Assembly (NCBI GenBank): GCA_001916965.1
Contig: MNTL01000059.1
Coordinates: 1-64,000, forward strand
Origin: Roseburia sp. CAG:10041_57
GTDB lineage: Bacteria > Bacillota > Clostridia > Lachnospirales > Lachnospiraceae
Direction of reading: 5' to 3'
DNA length: 64,000 nucleotides
Under the pieces are notes generated by a model, which ran no database searches, was not told the DNA's origin, and saw nothing but the letters and a program-made list of their open reading frames with translations. A program made the translations under genes and the position numbers. Shown here in pieces: positions 19,085 through 28,008 of this stretch (its first letter is position 1; each line of letters starts with the position of its first letter).

Positions 19085-20845
19085 TCATGCTAACTTCCAC
19101 CCTTCTGATTTACTTCTGATGTCTACGAAATCTTTATATTTTCCCGGAACCTGCACAAGTTGATTGTGGGTTCCGCTCTGGACGATCTGTCCGTCATCAA
19201 CAACCAGTATCTGGTCTGCCTGCTCAATCGTTGCCAGTCTGTGCGCAATCGTTACAATTGTTTTCCCTCTGGTAAGTTCAGATATTGCTGCCTGAATGAG
19301 ATGTTCATTCTCAGGATCAACACTGGCTGTTGCCTCATCCAGTATGATGATTGGTGCGTCCTTCAATATCGCTCTTGCTATGGAGATACGCTGTTTCTCA
19401 CCTCCGGACAGGCTTCCTCCACCCTCTCCGATCACCGTATCATAACCATCCGGCAATTCCATGATGAAGTCATGACAGCATGCCTTTTTCGCCGCTTCTA
19501 TCATTTCTTCCTGCGTTGCATCCGGCTTGCCAAAGCATATGTTGTTTCTTATGGTATCGTGAAACAGATAAACATTCTGGAATACCATGGATATATTAGA
19601 CAAAAGGCTGTCGCATGTGAATTCTTTCACATTGTGTCCTCCTACGCTGACACTTCCACAATCTACGTCATAGAATCTTGCGATCAGATTACATATGGTA
19701 GATTTGCCACTTCCCGATGGACCTACGATTGCAGTCACCGTATTTTGAGGGATTTTGAAGCTGACATTTTGAAGCACCTGTCTCCTGCTTTGTCCCTCTC
19801 CATAGGAAAAGTCAACATTTCTGAATTCGATATTGTAATGGTCAATCTTTATTTGTCTGCCATCTGCATCAATAAAAGATTCTCCTGTCAGCGCATCCAG
19901 ATGATTCAACGCGTCATCTATGATTGCCAGTACATGTGCACAGTCAGATATCGGCTCCAGTGAACCAAATACATGGAATGACAGCAGCACTACCAGAATC
20001 ACAGAAGTAAAATCAAGCTGACCAGTAATTCCAAGATAAAAAGCCGCAACGGAAATTGCCACACTTGCTGTCTTCAGTGCCAGAAGATGCAGCGCATTAA
20101 AAGGAATATAGCCCCACTCTATCTTCAGGTTGATATCACGACTGTCTCTGCAGGCTTTTCTCATGGCATCCATAGAAGCCCCTGCTCTGCCAAAAGATTT
20201 TACAACCGCAAGACCTCTGGCATACTCCAGTGTTGCCCCGGTCAGATCTCTGTTCGCCTCAGCGAGGACTGGCGCATTCTGTGTACTGTATCTGGAAATA
20301 ACAAGAAGGAATACCAGAGACAGCACAGCCCCTGCTATGGCAATCAGACCAACTTTCCAGTTAATATACGTCAGCCACAGAAGGATACACACAAAATTCA
20401 GATAACCGCCAACGAAATTGTCAATCATACGGATTCCCATGCCTTCCAGGGTATGAAGTCCTGTTGTGATGGAGTTTAGTATTGTACTGGTATTCATGTT
20501 CTGGAAATACCCAAGAGATACTCTCTTTAGTGCATCTCCTACTGCCAGTCTGTCTCTGGCGATCAGTTCATAGCTGATTGCCTCCTGGAATCTTGCTCTC
20601 AGATAATCAAAGAGAAATCGAAGGAAGATAAACAGCATCAAAATCCCTATGCTTTTACCTACCCATGCTGTACTGACCTTTTCTCCTCTTCCTGCACTTT
20701 CTACAAGTCTGCCTATTAGAAATGCCGCCCATATAACAGGCATTGCAGCGAACCACCCTGAGAAGAAGGAAAATACAAAACCAATATATAAGTTCTTCTT
20801 AAAAGCTCCACACCAGTGAATGATTCGTTTTACTGTCTTGAACAT
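19085..20845 (-). CDS. ABC transporter half, permease fused to ATPase (pair A, second)
   Basis: This is a 586-residue exporter-fold half transporter: six membrane helices (about 20-320), then an ATPase. It shows Walker A GPSGSGKST, signature LSGGEKQR, Walker B IIILDEATASVDPENE and switch His in IAHRLA. I chose ATG 20845, where AGGAGG lies at good spacing, rather than the longer frame starting at 20908. The start overlaps the end of the partner gene by 16 bases, so the two form a heterodimer. Together they resemble YbtP/YbtQ and IrtA/IrtB, exporter-fold proteins that import ferric siderophores. The import direction here is inference from the context of AraC and ECF genes. Confidence 0.85.
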   Translation of the reverse strand: MFKTVKRIIHWCGAFKKNLYIGFVFSFFSGWFAAMPVIWAAFLIGRLVESAGRGEKVSTAWVGKSIGILMLFIFLRFLFDYLRARFQEAISYELIARDRLAVGDALKRVSLGYFQNMNTSTILNSITTGLHTLEGMGIRMIDNFVGGYLNFVCILLWLTYINWKVGLIAIAGAVLSLVFLLVISRYSTQNAPVLAEANRDLTGATLEYARGLAVVKSFGRAGASMDAMRKACRDSRDINLKIEWGYIPFNALHLLALKTASVAISVAAFYLGITGQLDFTSVILVVLLSFHVFGSLEPISDCAHVLAIIDDALNHLDALTGESFIDADGRQIKIDHYNIEFRNVDFSYGEGQSRRQVLQNVSFKIPQNTVTAIVGPSGSGKSTICNLIARFYDVDCGSVSVGGHNVKEFTCDSLLSNISMVFQNVYLFHDTIRNNICFGKPDATQEEMIEAAKKACCHDFIMELPDGYDTVIGEGGGSLSGGEKQRISIARAILKDAPIIILDEATASVDPENEHLIQAAISELTRGKTIVTIAHRLATIEQADQILVVDDGQIVQSGTHNQLVQVPGKYKDFVDIRSKSEGWKLA

Positions 20846-22626
20846 ATCGGTTCGCCTCCTTTCTGACCTCCAACTGCCCAGTGTCTGGCTCCTACATGTG
20901 CCTGCCACATTCTCTCATACAGCGGACAATTCTCAAGCAGCTGCGCCTGTGTTCCTTTTGCTTCTATGCGTCCATTCTTTAAGACAACGATCTGATCTGC
21001 ATCTGTTATCGTGGATAATCTATGGGCAATGACGAGCAGTGTCTTGCCTTTAGTCAATTCTTCTATACTTCTTTGCAATTTATCCTCATTCTCAGGATCG
21101 GTAAAAGCCGTTGCCTCATCCAATATTACAATAGGTGCATTTTTTAACATGATTCTGGCAATGGCGATTCTCTGCTTCTCTCCGCCGGATAAGCGCTTAC
21201 CTGCCTCACCAGCAGGGGTATTATAGCCCTGTGGAAGCTTCTCAATAAATTCCTCACAGCAGGCTTTTCTTGCAGCTTCTTTTACCTGTTCATCGGTTGC
21301 AGACGGATTGCCGAGACGTATATTCTCCATAATGGAGCAGCGGAACAGAAAATTATCCTGTGTTACGAAGCTGACCATTTCTGAGAGCTGGTCAAGCGGC
21401 ATATCCTTCACATTCACGCCGCCTATTGTGATCTCACCGCCAGTCACATCCCAGAATCTGGATATGAGCTTGGCAACCGTTGATTTGCCGCCGCCACTTG
21501 GACCGACCAGCGCGGTATAGCTTCCAGAGGGCATATCCAGATCAATCCCGTGAAGTACTTCGTCTTTTGCCTCTCCTGTATAGGAGAAATGAACATTCTT
21601 TAACTGAATATCATGGTTTGTGATCTGCGCACGTCTGGAAGGTTCAGGAAGTTCCCGCATATCAAGCAATCCCTGAATACTCTCTATGTTGTACTTCATC
21701 TCACGAATGCTCTCCATGAACACTTCTATCTTGGCAAAAGACGTTACCATGGACATGGACAGCATCACTGCAAGCACCAGCTGGGATATCGTAAGCTGTC
21801 CGTGAATTGTCAGATACAGACCTACCGGCAAGGTTCCAAGAAGCGTGGAGGGGAACAGTGCAAAGGTTATTTTCATGGTAATCCATGTAGAGGATAGCCA
21901 TTTCACAACGAACTTCTTATAGTCAAGAATAGCTTTAGAATATTTCTCATAAGAAGTACCAGCTCTGCCAAAAGCCTTAATTACTTCAATTCCTTCTATG
22001 TATTCCACAATTGTACTGTTCATATGAGCATTGGATTCATCATACTGGGTAAAGCTCCTGCCGCTTATGACCATAGTAAGAATCATGAATACCATGGATA
22101 ACGGAACCGTTACAAGCGCCGCCAGAGCAATTCGCCAATTCAGAGCAATCAGCGCTATGATACTGATTACCGGCAGTAATATATGTCCGCTTCCCTCAGG
22201 AATCATATGCGCAATAGGCGGTTCCATGTTCTCGATCTTTTCCACCATAATGCTCTTGATCTCACCAATGCTGTGTCCTTCCACATCGCCCAACGGAGCC
22301 TTGAGGAACCGGTCTGTCAGCCTGAGTCTCAGCCCTTCCAGAATATGATAGGCAGCAATGTGCGATATCCAGGTGGATGCTGAGAAACACACAATCTTAA
22401 TTACATGGAACAACAGTGCATAGAGACACCATCTGACAATATCCTGTATAGGAACATTGTTGATATTTCTGATATACAGGTCTATTGCCCTGTATATGCA
22501 ATAATATGGGATAAGTCCGCTGATAACACTTATAATGGATAGAATGATTGACAGGAGCATCCTGCGCCCGCTTCCATCCGTATAACTAAGCAGCACCCCT
22601 AACCAGCTGTCTTTTTCTTTTTTCAC
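20830..22626 (-). CDS. ABC transporter half, permease fused to ATPase (pair A, first)
   Basis: This is a 598-residue partner of the next gene, with six membrane helices and an ATPase domain carrying GPSGGGKST, LSGGEKQR and VILDEATAFTDPENE. The phrase ATAFTDPENE is common in YbtP/IrtA-like siderophore-import proteins. The start is GTG at 22626 with AAGGG upstream, five bases after the AraC regulator ends. This gives an araC-abc-abc operon. Without a substrate-binding protein nearby, ligand would have to be handed over from another carrier or enter directly. Confidence 0.86.
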   Translation of the reverse strand: MKKEKDSWLGVLLSYTDGSGRRMLLSIILSIISVISGLIPYYCIYRAIDLYIRNINNVPIQDIVRWCLYALLFHVIKIVCFSASTWISHIAAYHILEGLRLRLTDRFLKAPLGDVEGHSIGEIKSIMVEKIENMEPPIAHMIPEGSGHILLPVISIIALIALNWRIALAALVTVPLSMVFMILTMVISGRSFTQYDESNAHMNSTIVEYIEGIEVIKAFGRAGTSYEKYSKAILDYKKFVVKWLSSTWITMKITFALFPSTLLGTLPVGLYLTIHGQLTISQLVLAVMLSMSMVTSFAKIEVFMESIREMKYNIESIQGLLDMRELPEPSRRAQITNHDIQLKNVHFSYTGEAKDEVLHGIDLDMPSGSYTALVGPSGGGKSTVAKLISRFWDVTGGEITIGGVNVKDMPLDQLSEMVSFVTQDNFLFRCSIMENIRLGNPSATDEQVKEAARKACCEEFIEKLPQGYNTPAGEAGKRLSGGEKQRIAIARIMLKNAPIVILDEATAFTDPENEDKLQRSIEELTKGKTLLVIAHRLSTITDADQIVVLKNGRIEAKGTQAQLLENCPLYERMWQAHVGARHWAVGGQKGGEPICSRQ

Positions 22627-22631
22627 TTCAA

Positions 22632-23612
22632 TTACCCTTCTTTCCTGATTCTGTATTCTGCCGGAGATACCCCCATCACACTGCGGAAAGCAACCGAGAA
22701 TTTCCCTGGATTCTCATATCCGACGCAGGCAGCTATATCCTGTATCTCTCTGTCTGCATCCTGCATCAGCATACTTGCCGCCACATTGACTCTGTACCTT
22801 TTCTGATAGGAGTAGATGGAATCTCCGTAGACATCTTTAAAGCATTTCTTCATAGTCGTAGCAGACATATCGTACATGGATGACAGATCTTCTATAGTGA
22901 ATCTGGTCTTGAGATCTCCTGTGATCTGCGCATGTACTGCCTTGATCTTCTCCATCTGCGTTTTATAATAGTAAGGTCTGATCTCCCTGCTGTTCTCCAC
23001 CGTCATTGTCTCAAGATACAGCAGCATCTCCACTACTTTGATCTGGTAATACTCCTTGGATTCTGATATCTCAGGTCTTTCCATATTTCTTCGATAGAAA
23101 CTGGATATGATACGGCTCAACCCTTCATCATTGCGGATAACATAGGGCTTATCTCGTGTACAATACCGCATACGCAGCTGCGCGATATCGACAGAGAAAC
23201 CATGAAACATCGTATCCAGTGCCTTCTGCGTCTCTTCCACATCCATGAATACACTCACTCCATGATAATGCCGCAGAGGATAATAAGTTGTCCCCTTATG
23301 ATTCTCCCTGTTATCCAGTCTCAGCTCATTCTCCTGCATGATACTGAACACACCGGGCTGTACCTCCATTTCAATCCTGCCCTCTCTACAATGATCGATA
23401 CACAGAACCTTCTTATCCTTCTGCAATTCAAACTCCGAATCGCACTTCTCCATATGCATATCAGAGAAACAGATCATCACACCCGGCATGACCTGATATA
23501 CAGTCATAATGCCTTCTCCTGTAACGTCATTCATCATCAGAACAGTGCAACTCTCATTTTTAATCATTGTTTTTACGTTATTCCCAAGATTTGCAATTTC
23601 GTTTACTTTCAA
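22632..23612 (-). CDS. AraC-family regulator of the uptake locus (first)
   Basis: This is a 326-residue regulator. The C-terminal ~100 residues hold two helix-turn-helix units (FTIEDLSSMYDMSATTMKKC, then IQDIAACVGYENPGKFSVAF and MGVSPAEYR). The N-terminal ~200 residues are a ligand-sensing part similar in layout to YbtA/PchR, which sense siderophores. Translation starts at TTG 23612 with GAGGGAAG nine bases upstream, an unusual start that may keep levels low. It leads the pair A operon and is divergent from the hydrolase gene at 23812. The shared intergenic DNA has two different inverted repeats. Confidence 0.87.
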   Translation of the reverse strand: MKVNEIANLGNNVKTMIKNESCTVLMMNDVTGEGIMTVYQVMPGVMICFSDMHMEKCDSEFELQKDKKVLCIDHCREGRIEMEVQPGVFSIMQENELRLDNRENHKGTTYYPLRHYHGVSVFMDVEETQKALDTMFHGFSVDIAQLRMRYCTRDKPYVIRNDEGLSRIISSFYRRNMERPEISESKEYYQIKVVEMLLYLETMTVENSREIRPYYYKTQMEKIKAVHAQITGDLKTRFTIEDLSSMYDMSATTMKKCFKDVYGDSIYSYQKRYRVNVAASMLMQDADREIQDIAACVGYENPGKFSVAFRSVMGVSPAEYRIRKEG

Positions 23613-23647
23613 ATCTACACCACTTCCCTCTGGTAAAACTAATTTAT

Positions 23648-23663
23648 GTTAGATTGTTCTAAC
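23648..23663. promoter_or_regulatory. 6-4-6 operator upstream of araC-like gene
   Basis: The perfect inverted repeat GTTAGA-TTGT-TCTAAC lies 36 bases before the TTG start of the first AraC gene, just downstream of a possible minus-strand -10 (TATAGT). It matches the elements at 23772-23787 and 30763-30778, which implies one shared regulator. Confidence 0.7.
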
Positions 23664-23693
23664 CGCTTACTATAGTATCACGTCATCTCCCCC

Positions 23694-23721
23694 TTATCCA
23701 TACCAAAATAGACATGGATAA
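23694..23721. promoter_or_regulatory. Inverted repeat in divergent promoter region
   Basis: TTATCCAT (23694-23701) and ATGGATAA (23714-23721) are perfect 8-bp arms separated by 12 bases. They sit between the divergent AraC and hydrolase genes and upstream of the hydrolase -35 box. This is a good position for activator binding, possibly by the AraC protein itself. Confidence 0.5.
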
Positions 23722-23738
23722 TCCATTTAGGCAGAAAC

Positions 23739-23767
23739 TTGACATTGCAAATCCATGGTGCTAATAT
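23739..23767 (+). promoter_or_regulatory. Promoter of alpha/beta hydrolase gene
   Basis: A consensus -35 TTGACA (23739-23744), a 17-base spacer and -10 TAATAT (23762-23767) make a near-perfect sigma-A promoter. The 6-4-6 operator begins four bases after the -10 box, which fits repression. Confidence 0.8.
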
Positions 23768-23771
23768 TCAG

Positions 23772-23787
23772 GTTAGTTAGAACTAAT
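23772..23787. promoter_or_regulatory. 6-4-6 operator upstream of hydrolase gene
   Basis: GTTAGT-TAGA-ACTAAT has one mismatch between the arms. It overlaps the expected transcription start of the hydrolase promoter and matches the repeats at 23648 and 30763. Confidence 0.68.
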
Positions 23788-23811
23788 TAGTTAAAAGGAG
23801 CACACCACACT

Positions 23812-24600
23812 ATGAAGATATATGAATTTGGAGATACCAGGAAACCTAGTATTATGCTGTTTCCGGGAACCTGTTGTTATTGGAAGACCAATTTTGGACA
23901 TGTACTGGAGAAGCTGCAGGAGCACTTCTATACATTGGTAGTCAGCTATAGTGGATTTGATGATACAGAAAAGTCTACCTTTCTTTCCGAATTGGACGAG
24001 GTGGAAAAGATTGAAACATACATAAAAAAACGACTGAATGGTAAACTCTACGCTGCCTATGGATGCTCTCTGGGTGGCTCCTTCGTCTCACTGCTTGTCA
24101 GCCGCCAGAACATTCACATTACTCACGCAATCATAGGCTCCAGCGATATGGATCAGGCGCCGAAGTGGCTGGCGAAGCTGGAGACTGCTATTATGATGCC
24201 CCTGTTCTACCCGTTGATTACTGGTAAGGGCGGCGGTCTTTTGAAGAAAGTCTTTGAAAAGAAAATGAATCAGGGAAATGACAGTTCAGACTATATGAAG
24301 AAATTTATGGATATGATGGGGGTAAACAGCGGCATGGATTTCTCGTTTATTTCCAAAGAATCCATGAAAAACCAGTTCTGTACCGATCTGTATACGAAGG
24401 TTGGGGAGCATATTCAGGTTCCGGGCATTACAATCCATGTCTTTTATGCGAAAAAAATGGGGGCAAAATACCTCCAGCGTTACCAGAAGTATTTTGCCAA
24501 CCCGGATATCTGTGAATATGATCTTCAACATGAGGAATTACTGCTGGATGCGGACCGCTGGGTACAGGAAGTATGCCGCGTCACGCTTTCCACATGTTAA
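23812..24600 (+). CDS. Alpha/beta hydrolase of the uptake locus
   Basis: This is a 262-residue cytoplasmic alpha/beta hydrolase. The nucleophile elbow GCSLGGS near residue 84 gives the catalytic Ser. An oxyanion-type FPGTCCYWK lies near residue 18, and a late His (NMRNY frame excluded) is probably in DLQHEELL near 245. A hydrolase beside siderophore-type transporters often opens an ester-linked ligand after import to free the metal; that role is inferred from the neighbours. It is the only plus-strand gene between the two transporter operons. Its 3' end overlaps the convergent ABC gene by 20 bases. A clear AAAAGGAG ribosome site precedes ATG 23812. Confidence 0.8.
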   Translation: MKIYEFGDTRKPSIMLFPGTCCYWKTNFGHVLEKLQEHFYTLVVSYSGFDDTEKSTFLSELDEVEKIETYIKKRLNGKLYAAYGCSLGGSFVSLLVSRQNIHITHAIIGSSDMDQAPKWLAKLETAIMMPLFYPLITGKGGGLLKKVFEKKMNQGNDSSDYMKKFMDMMGVNSGMDFSFISKESMKNQFCTDLYTKVGEHIQVPGITIHVFYAKKMGAKYLQRYQKYFANPDICEYDLQHEELLLDADRWVQEVCRVTLSTC

Positions 24601-26272
24601 AGTACTTCCCCTGCTTCTGAATCAGGGAATCATGAGTGCCGACTTCAGCAACTGTCCCGTGATCTACAACAACAATCTGATTGGCATTTCGGATAATAGG
24701 CAATGTATGGGCAATCATTACGATAGTCTTGTTCTCCTGTAACAGGTTCTGGATTGCCCTCTTTACCTTCAATTCATTCTCAATATCCAGAGAAGCCGTG
24801 GCTTCATCCAATAGAATGATCGGACTGTCGCGCAAAATGGCTCTTGCAATAGACAAACGCTGTCTCTCACCACCGGATAAGAAGCTTCCATTCTCGCCGA
24901 TTCTGGTGTCGTACCCCTTTGGCATTGCATTGATAAATTCTTCACAATTAGCCTTTCTACATGCTTCTTCAATCTCCTGATCCGTTGCTTCCGGTCTTGC
25001 ATGCCTGATATTCTCTCTTACCGTATCATCGAATAAAAAGACATCCTGATCCACCAGCGCGATTCTGGACAGAACTGCTTCTGATGGATAATCTCTGATA
25101 TTGACATTTCCTATCAAAATCTCACCCTGATCGGGTTCATAATATTTTCCTATGAGGTTCATAATAGTGGATTTACCAGAACCAGAATCACCTACTACTG
25201 CCGTAAGTTTACCAGCTGGAATCACCAGATTGACATGAGACAGCACTTCTTTTCCTTCTTCATAGGAGAAAAAGACATTACGGAACTGAATAGTATAGTT
25301 GTCCGGCACAAATGGCTCATCATTCTGCACTTCTTCCTTCTCATTTGCAAGCTTCACGATATATTCTTTGGAAATATACATATCCTTGAAGCTGAAGATA
25401 TCTATTGCCATACTCATCAAAATCCTGGCAAGCAGGATAGGAACCATGCAAAGCATCATGAAATCCGCACTGGATATCTGTTCCTCAAGCCATGGTCCCC
25501 TGCTAACTATCATAATCGCCGGAAGCGTCAACCATTGCAGAATATTAAAAAAGAATGAAACAGGAATACCCCTCGCCTCATAATTATAATTGATATCACT
25601 GAATTCCTTTAAATCTCTGGTCAGAGCTTCATTCTTGACACCAGTCATTCCATAGGCACGTAATGTCTGGATTCCCGTGATATAGTTGACTACGCTGCTG
25701 ACGGTATTATTATAAATGACTGCTTTCCTTCCTCCATAGTTATCTGCAATCTGAAAGGAAATCATAAGCTCAGGAATAAAAAGTGCAACCGCCACCAGCA
25801 TAATCAGCCCTGCGGGCATATACAATATACTTGCAAAAGCAGTAATCATCAGTGCAATGACGCCATTTTTAATCAGGTTTGGCATTTTATGCGTAAGGAT
25901 TCTTTCGTATTTGGCTACATTCTCTGTCAGAATATTGATGTAGGCTCCGGCTTTACCGGAGGTAAATCTGCCAAGAGGAATCTGCTTACACTTGTCTCCC
26001 AAAAACAGCCTGATCTGTCTGGAAACGGCTGCACCACCAATCTGCCCCAGTGTATAGCCACTCCCATAGAACAGGAAACGCAGGGCAAAGCAGACAATGA
26101 CTGCTAGGGTAAGCGTATCTATTTTATTCAGGTCAATATTATCTTCTAATAACCAGAAAACCAGTATAAATACTGCAAAATTCACGACAGAGGACATCAG
26201 TCCTTCTATCACAGTAAGTATGCTTCCAAGAACAAATTTTATATTTTTGCGAAATGGATTATGCGATTTCAT
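24581..26272 (-). CDS. ABC transporter half, permease fused to ATPase (pair B, second)
   Basis: This is a 563-residue exporter-fold half transporter with six membrane helices and an ATPase carrying GDSGSGKST, LSGGERQR and IILLDEATASLD. ATG 26272 (MKSHNPFRKN) is chosen over the longer frame from 26380, because the extra residues are basic, unconserved-looking and overlap the previous gene deeply. With this start the overlap with its partner is only 14 bases. It closes the ECF-ABC operon that begins at 30705. The partner arrangement copies pair A, so the locus has two heterodimeric transporters of the same class. Confidence 0.84.
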   Translation of the reverse strand: MKSHNPFRKNIKFVLGSILTVIEGLMSSVVNFAVFILVFWLLEDNIDLNKIDTLTLAVIVCFALRFLFYGSGYTLGQIGGAAVSRQIRLFLGDKCKQIPLGRFTSGKAGAYINILTENVAKYERILTHKMPNLIKNGVIALMITAFASILYMPAGLIMLVAVALFIPELMISFQIADNYGGRKAVIYNNTVSSVVNYITGIQTLRAYGMTGVKNEALTRDLKEFSDINYNYEARGIPVSFFFNILQWLTLPAIMIVSRGPWLEEQISSADFMMLCMVPILLARILMSMAIDIFSFKDMYISKEYIVKLANEKEEVQNDEPFVPDNYTIQFRNVFFSYEEGKEVLSHVNLVIPAGKLTAVVGDSGSGKSTIMNLIGKYYEPDQGEILIGNVNIRDYPSEAVLSRIALVDQDVFLFDDTVRENIRHARPEATDQEIEEACRKANCEEFINAMPKGYDTRIGENGSFLSGGERQRLSIARAILRDSPIILLDEATASLDIENELKVKRAIQNLLQENKTIVMIAHTLPIIRNANQIVVVDHGTVAEVGTHDSLIQKQGKYFNMWKA

Positions 26273-28007
26273 ATCTGACTTTTCGTGCCTCCTTATATGT
26301 ATTCCATGCATTTTTGTAGTATTCGTTTGTTGCAAGTACTTCTTCATGCGTACCGAAAGCACGGATTGTTTTATCCTCAACCACTGCTACTTTATCACAC
26401 ATCTTTACTACATCAAGCCTGTGCGCAACGATAAGAACTGTCTTGTTCTTACACAGGTTGGCAATTGCCTTGTCGATCTGCGCCTGATTCTCAGGGTCTG
26501 CAGCACTGGTCGCTTCATCCAGAATCAGAATAGGCGCATTTTTCAAAATAGCTCTGGCAATCGCGATACGCTGCTTCTCTCCACCAGAGAATCTGGCTGC
26601 TATCGTAACCATTTTCGTATTATACTGCTCTGGCAAAGACATGATGTAATCATCAATCTGTGCTTCTTTTGCTGCTTTGCGCACCTGTTCAAGAGAAGCA
26701 TCGCTGCTCATTCTGATATTTTCCAGCACCGTACCTGAAGTCATGAAATTATTCTGGAATACGATTGCGATATGTTTGAGAAGCTCTTCATAATTGATAT
26801 GCTTCACATTCACGCCCCCTATGCAGACATTGCCCTTATCTGCTTCATAGAATCTGGATATCAGCTGTATAATCGTACTTTTGCCAGCGCCAGACCTTCC
26901 TACAATGGCTACCTTTTCCCCCTGTTTCATGGACATACTGGCATGCTCCAGTACATTTTCTTTTTCCTTATCATAGGCAAAAGTCACATCTTCCAGGGTA
27001 ATGTCCTGCTTATCGGGAAAAGGCTTCTCCCCATCGAACACGGGAATGTCAAGAATCTCCTTTACCTTACCGACTCCGGCAAACACCTGTGCAAGCTCCA
27101 TGGCGAGCTGTTGCAGAGGCAGAATCTCTGTCAGATACATGGAACCTACATAGGCAAAGAGCAGAAATACACTGGCTGGAATAGAACTGTTAAGAAACAT
27201 TCTTCCACCTATGGGAACCAGAAACACCATGCCGCACTCAAGCGCAATGTTAAAAGCCGCATATAAAGGACCCGTTTTGATAGACATTTCTTTCCACAGG
27301 TCATTTTCTGAAATGATTGCTGCCCTGAATTTCCCAAAAGACTCACTTCCCATGTTATAAGCCTTAATCAGCCTCATCCCGTGAATATACTCGATGATAA
27401 CAGAATTGAAATCTCTGGCAGATTCACTTGCCCTGTCCATAACCTTCATCATACGTGCAAACATCAGAACCATAATTCCTATTACAAATAAGAGTGGAAT
27501 CAGTGAAATCAACGCCAACTCTACATTCACAGACAACAGATAGAAAAATATGACAAAAGGTCCTACAAAGTAACTGACAAACTCCGGCAGATTATGTGCC
27601 AGCCCTCGCTCCAGTTTCTCAATATCTTCATTCAATACCGTTTTCATGTCCCCGGTTCTTTTTTCATTTAATGCACCTAAAGGAACTTTAGATAAGTGCT
27701 CTGTTACCATACAGCGAACAGTAAAGAGCGCCCCATAGGCTCCTTTATGTGACAATACCCCGGAGGTTCCCAGAAAAATGTGTCGTAGAATCACTGTCGT
27801 AGTAATCAATATGGCATTGTCCACGACAACCTGACCATTACAGCTCCCACTCACCAGAGCATCCATTAACCGATAAATACCAATATAAGCACCGATTCCC
27901 AGAATCCCGCTGATAAAGCCGCAAAGTACTGATAAGATAATCCACTTTCTGTCTTTGCCAGCCCATTTCAGCAAAAGTCCCATCGGGTTTATTTTTTTCT
28001 CTTTCAC
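26259..28007 (-). CDS. ABC transporter half, permease fused to ATPase (pair B, first)
   Basis: This is a 582-residue partner of the gene at 24581, with GRSGAGKST, signature FSGGEKQR (Phe instead of Leu) and LILDEATSAADPENQ in the ATPase domain. The start is GTG 28007 with GGGAG eight bases upstream. Only one base separates it from the ECF double ATPase before it. This tight junction means the ECF transporter and the ABC pair are made from one message. They probably handle the same ligand or its parts. Confidence 0.85.
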   Translation of the reverse strand: MKEKKINPMGLLLKWAGKDRKWIILSVLCGFISGILGIGAYIGIYRLMDALVSGSCNGQVVVDNAILITTTVILRHIFLGTSGVLSHKGAYGALFTVRCMVTEHLSKVPLGALNEKRTGDMKTVLNEDIEKLERGLAHNLPEFVSYFVGPFVIFFYLLSVNVELALISLIPLLFVIGIMVLMFARMMKVMDRASESARDFNSVIIEYIHGMRLIKAYNMGSESFGKFRAAIISENDLWKEMSIKTGPLYAAFNIALECGMVFLVPIGGRMFLNSSIPASVFLLFAYVGSMYLTEILPLQQLAMELAQVFAGVGKVKEILDIPVFDGEKPFPDKQDITLEDVTFAYDKEKENVLEHASMSMKQGEKVAIVGRSGAGKSTIIQLISRFYEADKGNVCIGGVNVKHINYEELLKHIAIVFQNNFMTSGTVLENIRMSSDASLEQVRKAAKEAQIDDYIMSLPEQYNTKMVTIAARFSGGEKQRIAIARAILKNAPILILDEATSAADPENQAQIDKAIANLCKNKTVLIVAHRLDVVKMCDKVAVVEDKTIRAFGTHEEVLATNEYYKNAWNTYKEARKVRYEIA

Positions 28008-28008
28008 G

